From Amycolatopsis tucumanensis (GTDB lineage: Bacteria; Actinomycetota; Actinomycetes; Mycobacteriales; Pseudonocardiaceae): 64,000 bases of DNA. The translations under genes and the position numbers were made by a program. Of this stretch, positions 57,617 through 64,000 are shown piece after piece. The notes beneath the pieces are model-generated. The model worked only from the letters and a program-made list of their open reading frames with translations. It searched no databases and was not told the origin of the DNA. The stretch's first letter is position 1, and every line of letters starts with the position of its first letter. The stretch lies in the NCBI RefSeq assembly GCF_021654135.1, contig NZ_JAKGSD010000005.1:167560-231559 (forward strand), given 5' to 3'.

Positions 57617-58687
57617 GTGACCGAGCCCCGCTACCCGGAGGGCGCGAACGGGCAACAGCAGTCCGCGACCCCCGCGCGGGACGCGCAGCTGCTCGAGCGC
57701 ACCGTGTTCGAGGTCAAGCGGGTGATCGTCGGGCAGGACCGGCTCGTCGAGCGGCTCCTGGTGGGCCTGCTGGCCAAGGGGCACCTGCTCCTGGAGGGCG
57801 TGCCCGGCGTGGCGAAGACCCTCGCGGTGGAGACCCTCGCCCGCGTCGTCGGCGGCTCGTTCTCGCGCGTCCAGTTCACGCCCGACCTGGTGCCCGCCGA
57901 CATCCTCGGCACCCGCATCTACCGTCAGGGCAGCGAGAAGTTCGACGTCGAGCTCGGCCCGGTCGTCGCGAACTTCGTCCTCGCCGACGAGATCAACCGC
58001 GCGCCGGCCAAGGTGCAGTCCGCGATGCTCGAGGTGATGGCCGAACGGCACGTCTCCATCGGGGGCAAGACCTTCCCGATGCCCGACCCGTTCCTGGTGC
58101 TCGCGACCCAGAACCCGATCGAGAACGAGGGCGTCTACCCGCTGCCGGAGGCGCAGCGCGACCGGTTCCTGTTCAAGATCATCGTCGACTACCCCTCCGC
58201 GGAGGAGGAGCGCGAGATCATCTACCGGATGGGCGTCACGCCGCCGGAGCCGCACGAGGTCCTCAGCCCGGCCGAGCTGGTCCGGCTGCAGGACGTCGCC
58301 GCGAAGGTGTTCGTGCACCACTCGCTCGTCGACTACGTGGTGCGCCTGGTGCTGGCCACCCGCACCCCGGCCGAGCACGGCCTCACCGACGTCGCGGGCT
58401 GGGTGTCCTACGGCGCCTCGCCGCGCGCCAGCCTCGGCATCATCGCCGCCGCCCGCGCGCTCGCGCTCGTCCGCGGCCGCGACTACGTGCTGCCCCAGGA
58501 CGTCGTCGACGTCGTGCCGGACGTGCTGCGCCACCGGCTCGTGCTGTCCTACGACGCGCTCGCCGACGCCGTGCCGCTGGACCACATCATCACCCGCGTG
58601 CTGCAGACCGTGCCGCTGCCGCAGGTCTCCGCCCGGCCGCAGGGCGGTCCGGCCCAGCCGCTGCCGAACGGGACCCCGGGGCGGTAG
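57617..58687 (+). CDS. MoxR-family AAA ATPase
   Basis: 356 residues from GTG 57617, chosen for AGGAGGGAACC; GTGs at 57593 and 57599 are also in frame. Walker A LLLEGVPGVAKTLAVETLA, Walker B NFVLADEINRAPAKVQSAML, sensor LVLATQNPIENEGVYPLPEA and arginine finger region EAQRDRFLFKIIVDYP. MoxR chaperones work with VWA-domain proteins, which follow two genes later. Corresponds to Rv1479. Confidence 0.95.
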   Translation: MTEPRYPEGANGQQQSATPARDAQLLERTVFEVKRVIVGQDRLVERLLVGLLAKGHLLLEGVPGVAKTLAVETLARVVGGSFSRVQFTPDLVPADILGTRIYRQGSEKFDVELGPVVANFVLADEINRAPAKVQSAMLEVMAERHVSIGGKTFPMPDPFLVLATQNPIENEGVYPLPEAQRDRFLFKIIVDYPSAEEEREIIYRMGVTPPEPHEVLSPAELVRLQDVAAKVFVHHSLVDYVVRLVLATRTPAEHGLTDVAGWVSYGASPRASLGIIAAARALALVRGRDYVLPQDVVDVVPDVLRHRLVLSYDALADAVPLDHIITRVLQTVPLPQVSARPQGGPAQPLPNGTPGR

Positions 58688-59640
58688 TGGCCAGGGGAAA
58701 CACCGGCGACGGCAGCGCCCGGCCCGCGTGGGCGCCGCCCGTGCTCCGTGGTGAACGGCTCGACGCCGGCCTGCGCATGCTCGAACTCGAGGTGCGCCGC
58801 CGGCTCGACGGCCTGCTGCAGGGCAACCACCTCGGCCTCGTGCCCGGCCCCGGCTCCGAGCCGGGCGAGGCGCGGCCCTACCAGCCGGGCGACGACGTGC
58901 GCCGCATGGACTGGGCCGTCACCGCCCGCACCACCGAGCCGCACATCCGCGAGACGGTCGCCGACCGCGAGCTGGAGACGTGGGTGGCCGCCGACCTGTC
59001 CGCGAGCCTGGACTTCGGCACCGCCCTGTCCGAGAAGCGCGACCTGGTGGTGTGCGCGGTCGCCGCGATCGCCCACCTGACCGGCGGCGGTGGCAACCGG
59101 CTCGGCGCGGTGTTCTCCAACGGCGATCAGACCGAACGCGTCCCGGCCCGCGGCGGCCGCGCGCACGCCCGCAACCTGCTGCGCAAGATCGCCGAGATGC
59201 CGCGCGCGGCCGAGGGCACCCGGGGCGACCTCGCCGCCATGGTCGAGCAGCTGCGCCGGCCGCCGCGCCGGCGCGGTCTCGTCGTCGTGGTGTCCGACTT
59301 CCTCGGCGGCACCGGGTGGCAGCGCCCGCTGCGCGCGCTGTCCGCGCGGCACGACCTCATCGGCATCGAGGTGATCGACCCCCGCGACGTCGACCTGCCG
59401 GAGGTGGGCACGATCGTGCTGGCCGACCCGGAGACCGGCAAACAACGCGAGGTGCGGGCCTCGGCGTTGCTGCGGCGCGAGTTCGCCGCGGCCGCGCAGG
59501 CGCACCGCGACCAGGTGGCGCGGGCGCTGCGGCAGGCCGGCGCGGCGCACCTGGTGCTGCGCACGGACTCCGACTGGATCGCCGACACCGTGCGGTTCGT
59601 GGTGGCACGCAAGCGGCGGTGGAGCGGGGGCGTCGCGTGA
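58687..59640 (+). CDS. DUF58-domain protein (Rv1480-like)
   Basis: 317 residues. PGSEPGEARPYQPGDDVRRM is the DUF58 signature, followed by DWAVTARTTEPHIRETVADR and ELETWVAADLSASLDFG. A degenerate vWA-like fold is likely. It is usually encoded between MoxR and VWA proteins and works with them, possibly in cell envelope protein assembly. The start shares one base with the MoxR stop. Confidence 0.92.
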   Translation: MARGNTGDGSARPAWAPPVLRGERLDAGLRMLELEVRRRLDGLLQGNHLGLVPGPGSEPGEARPYQPGDDVRRMDWAVTARTTEPHIRETVADRELETWVAADLSASLDFGTALSEKRDLVVCAVAAIAHLTGGGGNRLGAVFSNGDQTERVPARGGRAHARNLLRKIAEMPRAAEGTRGDLAAMVEQLRRPPRRRGLVVVVSDFLGGTGWQRPLRALSARHDLIGIEVIDPRDVDLPEVGTIVLADPETGKQREVRASALLRREFAAAAQAHRDQVARALRQAGAAHLVLRTDSDWIADTVRFVVARKRRWSGGVA

Positions 59641-60617
59641 GCCTCTCCGGATTCAGCGCGCCCTGGTGGTTCCTGCTGCTGTTCGTGGTCGCCGCGGTCG
59701 CGGTCGGCTACGTGCTGGCGCAGCGCGCCCGGCGGCGCCGCACCATGCGGTTCACCAATCTCGAACTGCTCGACCGCATCGCGCCCCGCTCGCAGGGCTG
59801 GCCGCGGCACGTGCCGGCCGCGCTGATCATCGTGTCGCTGCTGCTGCTGACCGTCGGGCTGGCCGGGCCGACCGCCGAGCAGAAGGTGCCGCGCAACCGG
59901 GCCACGGTGATGCTGGTGGTGGACGTGTCGCTGTCCATGGAGGCCACCGACGTCAAGCCGTCCCGCATCAAGGCGGCCCAGGACGCGGCGACCCAGTTCG
60001 CGCAGGGCCTCACGCCCGGCATCAACCTGGGCCTGGTGTCGTTCGCGGGCACCGCGACGGTCCTGGTGGCGCCGACGACGCAGCGGCAGAGCGTGGTCAG
60101 CGCGATCGACAACCTCAAGCTGGCCCAGTCGACCGCGACCGGCGAAGGCATCTACGCGGCGCTGCAGTCGATCCAGGGCTTCTCGGCGGTGGTCGGGGGC
60201 GCCGACGGGCCGCCGCCCGCGCGGATCGTGCTGATGAGCGACGGCAAGCAGACCGTGCCCGACGACCTCTACGCGCCGCGCGGCGCGTTCACCGCCGCGC
60301 AGGAGGCGCGCAAGCAGCAGGTCCCGATCTCCACGATCTCCTTCGGCACCAGCCACGGCACGGTCGAGATCGACGGCCGCGAGGTGCCGGTGGACGTCGA
60401 CGACGGCTCGCTGCAGGAGGTCGCCCGCCTCTCCGACGGGCAGTTCTACCAAGCGGGCTCGGCCGAGCAGCTCAAGGAGGTCTACGCCGACCTCGGTGAG
60501 CAGATCGGCTACGAGATGAAGGAAGCCGACGCCAGCAGGCCGTGGGTCCTGCTCGGCACGCTGGCCCTCGTCGCCGCCGCCGGCACGTCGCTGTTCGTGG
60601 GGCAGCGCCTGCCCTAG
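59637..60617 (+). CDS. VWA-domain membrane protein (BatA/Rv1481-like)
   Basis: 326 residues. Two N-terminal membrane segments (WWFLLLFVVAAVAVGYVL and VPAALIIVSLLLLTVGLAGP) and one at the end (PWVLLGTLALVAAAGTSLFV). In between is a VWA domain with the MIDAS motif DVSLSMEATD and GLVSFAGTATVLVAPTTQ. It binds a metal and a partner outside the membrane, assisted by MoxR. GTGA overlap with the DUF58 gene. Confidence 0.93.
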   Translation: MSLSGFSAPWWFLLLFVVAAVAVGYVLAQRARRRRTMRFTNLELLDRIAPRSQGWPRHVPAALIIVSLLLLTVGLAGPTAEQKVPRNRATVMLVVDVSLSMEATDVKPSRIKAAQDAATQFAQGLTPGINLGLVSFAGTATVLVAPTTQRQSVVSAIDNLKLAQSTATGEGIYAALQSIQGFSAVVGGADGPPPARIVLMSDGKQTVPDDLYAPRGAFTAAQEARKQQVPISTISFGTSHGTVEIDGREVPVDVDDGSLQEVARLSDGQFYQAGSAEQLKEVYADLGEQIGYEMKEADASRPWVLLGTLALVAAAGTSLFVGQRLP

Positions 60618-60735
60618 GCGGGTGGGGCGGTGAGGTTGGTGCCGCGGCCGGCGGGCCAGCCGCAGCCGGACCGTCGGGACCTAGATCCGCCGAAACGCGG
60701 GCCGTCCGGGCGGCGCGCCGATACAGTGCTCGATC

Positions 60736-63486
60736 ATGACCGCACTGCACGAGGCGTCCGCCGGGGCACCGGGCGACACGGCGGGCGCCGTCCCGGATGC
60801 GCTGGTCTCGGAACTCCGCGATCGCCTGCCGGAGCTCGTCGACGTAGCCCTGGATGATCCCTCGGTCGCCACCGAGTTCGGCCGTCGCGTGGCCGAGGCC
60901 GACCGGGCGGGCGTGCGGGCGCACGTGCGGTCGGCGGTGCTGCGCGGCAGCCAGGGCATCCTGCGGTACACCAACCCGGAGATCGCGGGGCTGCGGCTGG
61001 CCCGGCAGGCGCTGGCCGACCACGAGCAACGCGACGCCACCCCGCCCTTGCGAACGCCGTCGGCCCGGGACCGGAAGGGCCACGCGCTCACCGGCGCCGC
61101 GATGTGGCCGGGCCTGGTGTTCCCGCTCGCGGCCTGGCAGCTCGGCCAGACGTCGCTGAGCGGCGGCGCGCGGTTCTGGATCTTCCTGGCCGGGGCGGTG
61201 GTGGGCGGGTTCTCGCTGCGGTGGGCCCACCGGCTGATCGCCAGGGCAGGCACGAGGCTCACCGGCCAGCCCGCCCGCGCCGGCGCCGGCTTCCCGGTGA
61301 CGACCGCGATCGCGACGACCTTCCTGCTGGTGTTGTGGCGGCTGTGGCCGTCGTCGAAGGCGGCGATGGGGCCGTTCTGGGCCACCGTGGTGTGGGTGCT
61401 GGCCGGGCTGGCCGCCGGGTTCGTGCTCCTGACGGCGTGCCTGGCGACCTTCAGCCCGGAGAAGGACGAGGAGCCGGGACGCCGCATCCCGCCGCCGGTC
61501 GTCGCGCGGACCACGCTCACCGCCGCGGTGGCCGCGGTGGCGGCTTACCTCCTGTTGTCGCACGTGATTCCGTTGCCGTGGCCGGACTGGCAGGTGTGGT
61601 TGCTCGCCGACGGCGTCACCCTGCTGGTCCTCGTGCTGGGCGGCCCGCTGTCGCTGAGCCCCGGGCTGGTGCCCGCCCGGCTGTCGCAGGACCCGGACCG
61701 GCGCGGCAGTGCGAAGTGGACCGCCACACGGGACGCGTTGCGGGTGCGCGTCGGCGAGGCCGAGCGGGACTGGCTGTCCGCGGCGATGCGCGCGGTGCTC
61801 CCGGCGGTCACCCGGCACCTGAACGAGGCGGTGAACCCGTCGTTCAGCACGGTGCTGCCGGAGCTCAACCGCGCCGGGCTCGGGCTGATGCGCGCGGGCG
61901 ACCGCATCGTCGACACCGCCGCGTTCACCCGGCTGCGCCGGCTCACCAGCGGGATCAGCGGCGGGGCCATCGGTGTGGCCGGGCCGCGCGGCGCAGGCAA
62001 GTCGACCCTGCTGGAGGCCTACCAGGCGGGCCGGTTCCTCGAGGCGGGCCGTCAGCACATCGTGGTCCTGGAAAGCGTCCCGGTGCGCTACGACGCCCGC
62101 GAGTTCGTCCTCCACCTCTTCGCGCGCACCTGCGCCGAGGTGCTCGGGTTCTGCGCCGCGCGGATCAAGGACCGGCCGCCGCGGTGGACCGAGCGGCTCG
62201 CGCTGCTGCGGCCCGCCGCTCCGTTGCTGGCCGCCGTCGTCCTGTGGGTCGTGGTCGGGTTCGTCGGCGCGGCCGCGGTCAACGGGCCGCGCCAGGACCT
62301 CGGCAGCTGGCTGTCGGCCATGTGGTGGCCGCTCGTCGTCGTGCTGGCCGGGGTGACCGTGCTGTACCTGGCGCGGCGGCGCCGGTTCACGCCGGCGCCC
62401 GCGCCCGCCCTCACCCGCAGGCCGCGGGACCTGCCCGGACTGCGGGACCTGGCCAGGGAAACCCTGGACGGCATCGAGTTCCAGCAGAAGCACACCTCGG
62501 GGTGGTCGGGCAAGGTCGGCCTGCTGTTCGGGGCGGAGACCGGGCTGAGCGACTCCCGCGAGCTGACCCGCCAGCCGCGCAGCTATCCGCAGATCGTGCA
62601 CGAGTTCGGCGAGTTCCTCCGCACCACGATCGACTGCGTCTCCCGCCTGCCGGACATCGCCACGCCCTCGGTGGTGATCGTGCTCGACGAGCTGGACAAG
62701 ATCCTCTCGCCGGAGGAGGCGCAGGACTTCGTCAACGAGGTCAAGGCCCTGTTCAACCTCGACGTGCCGGGGTTCCTGTTCCTGGTGTCGGTGTCGGAGG
62801 ACGCGCTCGCGTCGTTCGAACGGCGCGGGCTGCCGGTGCGGGACGCGTTCGACAGCGCCTTCGACATGATCTTCCGGCTGGACCACCTCCGCCTGCCGGA
62901 CGCCAGCGCCGTGCTCGGCGCCCGCGTGCTGGGCCTGCCCGAGCCGTTCGTCTGCCTCTGCCACTGCCTGGCCGGCGGGCTGCCGCGGGAGCTGATCCGC
63001 GTCGCGCGGCTGGTGACCGCGGAGCCCGGGGCGCTCGACGCGGTGTGCCGCCGGGTGGTCGACGAAGACCTGAAGGGCAAGCTCGCCGGGCTGCGCACGG
63101 TCGTCGCGCGCGAGGCGTACGACCACGCGCGGGCCAGTGAGCTGGTCCGGCACGTCGAGGCGCACGCCGTGCCGGACGCGCCGGTCCTGCTGAAGGCGGC
63201 GACGCGCCCGCCCGTCTCGCCCGGCGACGACGAGGGCCTGCGCCGGGTCCAGCTCGAAACCCTCGGCTACCTCTACTACCTGGGCACGATCCGGGAGGTT
63301 TTCGGCGACGGCTTCGGCGAGGCCGAGCTGGCGCGCGGCCGGGACAGCGAAGGCGACGCCTCCTTCGACACGCTCACCTCGGTGCGCCAGCTGTTCGCGG
63401 TGAACGCCCGGCTGGCGTGGCTGACGGTCTCTGCGTTCCGCGAGGCGTGGGGGCTGGAGGCGGTGGCGCCCCCGGAGGCCGGGTGA
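60736..63486 (+). CDS. large membrane P-loop ATPase (KAP/STAND-like)
   Basis: 916 residues. Six or more hydrophobic segments lie between about 122 and 300 (LVFPLAAWQL, WATVVWVLAGLAAGFVLLTA, TTLTAAVAAVAAYLLL). A P-loop GPRGAGKSTLL is at 416-426, and another two membrane segments (about 490-510 and 525-545) are inserted within the ATPase domain. Walker B is VVIVLDELDKI at about 646-656, followed by LFLVSVSEDALASFERRGL and LPRELIRVARL, the sensor-2 and helical end. Membrane insertions into the NTPase core are a KAP-family trait. Function unknown; signalling or defence are both possible. Confidence 0.8.
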   Translation: MTALHEASAGAPGDTAGAVPDALVSELRDRLPELVDVALDDPSVATEFGRRVAEADRAGVRAHVRSAVLRGSQGILRYTNPEIAGLRLARQALADHEQRDATPPLRTPSARDRKGHALTGAAMWPGLVFPLAAWQLGQTSLSGGARFWIFLAGAVVGGFSLRWAHRLIARAGTRLTGQPARAGAGFPVTTAIATTFLLVLWRLWPSSKAAMGPFWATVVWVLAGLAAGFVLLTACLATFSPEKDEEPGRRIPPPVVARTTLTAAVAAVAAYLLLSHVIPLPWPDWQVWLLADGVTLLVLVLGGPLSLSPGLVPARLSQDPDRRGSAKWTATRDALRVRVGEAERDWLSAAMRAVLPAVTRHLNEAVNPSFSTVLPELNRAGLGLMRAGDRIVDTAAFTRLRRLTSGISGGAIGVAGPRGAGKSTLLEAYQAGRFLEAGRQHIVVLESVPVRYDAREFVLHLFARTCAEVLGFCAARIKDRPPRWTERLALLRPAAPLLAAVVLWVVVGFVGAAAVNGPRQDLGSWLSAMWWPLVVVLAGVTVLYLARRRRFTPAPAPALTRRPRDLPGLRDLARETLDGIEFQQKHTSGWSGKVGLLFGAETGLSDSRELTRQPRSYPQIVHEFGEFLRTTIDCVSRLPDIATPSVVIVLDELDKILSPEEAQDFVNEVKALFNLDVPGFLFLVSVSEDALASFERRGLPVRDAFDSAFDMIFRLDHLRLPDASAVLGARVLGLPEPFVCLCHCLAGGLPRELIRVARLVTAEPGALDAVCRRVVDEDLKGKLAGLRTVVAREAYDHARASELVRHVEAHAVPDAPVLLKAATRPPVSPGDDEGLRRVQLETLGYLYYLGTIREVFGDGFGEAELARGRDSEGDASFDTLTSVRQLFAVNARLAWLTVSAFREAWGLEAVAPPEAG

Positions 63487-63547
63487 CGTGTCAGGCCCAC
63501 GGCGGCCGGGTATGCGCCTTGCGGAGACGAGTTCACCGGGAGGTGTG

Positions 63548-63949
63548 ATGAAGGAACAGGAGATCGTCGCCGCCGTGCGCCGGACCGCCGGGCTGGAGGA
63601 CGCCGGGCACGCCGCCGACGCCACCCGCGCGACCCTGACCGTGCTGGGGCAGCGGCTCGCCGGCGGTGAGCCCGGTGACCTGGCCGGACAGCTGCCCGCC
63701 GGCATCAAGGAGGCGCTGCCCGAGACCGGTGAGGGCGCGTCGTTCGGCGTCGAGGAGTTCTACCGGCGCGTCATGGACGCGGAAGGCCACGGCTGCACCC
63801 AGGACGGCGCACGCGAGCACGCCCGCGCGGTCGTCGCGGCGCTGAAGGCGGGCGTGAGCGAGGGCGAGTTCGACGACCTGGCGCAGCAGCTGCCCGCCGA
63901 CTACCGCGACGACCTGCTGTCCACGGCGCCGGTGAACGAGCACCGCTAG
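63548..63949 (+). CDS. DUF2267-domain protein
   Basis: 133 residues from ATG 63548 behind GGGAGGTGTG. It reads AVRRTAGLEDAGHAADATRA, LGQRLAGGEPGDLAGQLPAG and, in the second half, FDDLAQQLPADYRDDLL, two copies of the short DUF2267 helical unit. Function unknown; proteins of this group are often dormancy or stress induced. Encoded 61 bases after the membrane ATPase, same strand. Confidence 0.85.
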   Translation: MKEQEIVAAVRRTAGLEDAGHAADATRATLTVLGQRLAGGEPGDLAGQLPAGIKEALPETGEGASFGVEEFYRRVMDAEGHGCTQDGAREHARAVVAALKAGVSEGEFDDLAQQLPADYRDDLLSTAPVNEHR

Positions 63950-64000
63950 GGCCTGTTTCAATGGGTTGACCAGTGATGTTGCGGTGCAGCTTTGTGGTTT
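63950..64000. other. edge stretch of low GC, possible mobile-element end
   Basis: The last 51 bases are about half GC, unlike the rest (around 70 per cent), and begin GGCCTGTTTCAATGGG, a start reminiscent of insertion-sequence termini. The window ends before this can be tested. Confidence 0.3.

Noticed and set aside
60472..63708. Very long open frame on the minus strand opposite the membrane ATPase
   Set aside because: Its translation is low-complexity Arg/Gln/His-rich sequence typical of antisense frames in GC-rich genes; the plus-strand frame has clear Walker motifs and membrane helices.

Overview
The window is high-GC actinobacterial DNA. It has GTG starts, many 1-4 base start/stop overlaps, mycobacterium-like gene order, F420-type enzymes, ergothioneine genes and a Zur-type ribosomal protein locus. 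Gene content and order fit the family Pseudonocardiaceae, probably Amycolatopsis or a close relative. This is inferred from the sequence only.

Layout. 1-972: a YhgE/Pip membrane protein and a degenerate ABC ATPase behind a long palindromic operator. 1007-2790: a GNAT and a methyltransferase. 3064-4560: rpsA with a perfect hairpin terminator. 4699-6283: a TetR gene divergent from a folP2-type gene, with a palindrome between them. 6309-9630: an ATPase-fold regulator, an IclR regulator, and acetaldehyde dehydrogenase plus 4-hydroxy-2-oxovalerate aldolase. 9627-12211: a TetR gene, an operator, an MpaB-type oxygenase and a luciferase-like oxidoreductase. 12343-17154: ceramidase, an MFS permease and a sphingosine-phosphate-lyase-like enzyme, which read as a sphingolipid breakdown operon. 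17151-20833: two back-to-back arms encoding cysteine-poor (zinc-independent) L32, L31, L28, L33, S14 and S18 with CobW-type proteins, around a Zur-like site. 20881-26474: ankyrin protein, siroheme synthase, hydrolase, crotonase, acyl-CoA synthetase and a lipoprotein.

27284-31293 follows the M. tuberculosis Rv1822-Rv1830 order: CDP-alcohol phosphatidyltransferase, gcvH, garA, ftsR, a DUF151 nuclease and a second MerR. It ends in a tandem glycine riboswitch with no glycine-cleavage gene after it. 31599-34612: a SnoaL-like gene, an XRE regulator and a membrane protein carrying sixteen contiguous 12-residue TGSRR repeats. 34721-38740: a conserved protein, a DUF21/CBS pair and an AcnR-type repressor. 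38908-43254: egtABCD for ergothioneine. 43267-43683: non-coding imperfect direct repeats. 43719-49375: a DDN-type reductase, a RibD-like protein, a DGPF protein with an ECF sigma factor, and an MMPL transporter with its TetR gene and a double operator. 49427-50308: a frameshifted hydrolase relic. 50537-60617: aconitase, two membrane proteins, RipA-like endopeptidase, MobA, MoxR, DUF58 and VWA proteins. This matches the Rv1475c-Rv1481 neighbourhood, except that acnR lies 12 kb away. 60736-63949: a large membrane P-loop ATPase and a DUF2267 protein. The last 50 bases drop sharply in GC.

How parts connect. AcnR-type boxes sit in both the acn promoter and upstream of acnR, so the two remain wired together by sequence despite their separation. 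The Zur-like site lies between the two zinc-independent ribosomal protein arms. Several local repressors have clear palindromes beside the genes they probably control.
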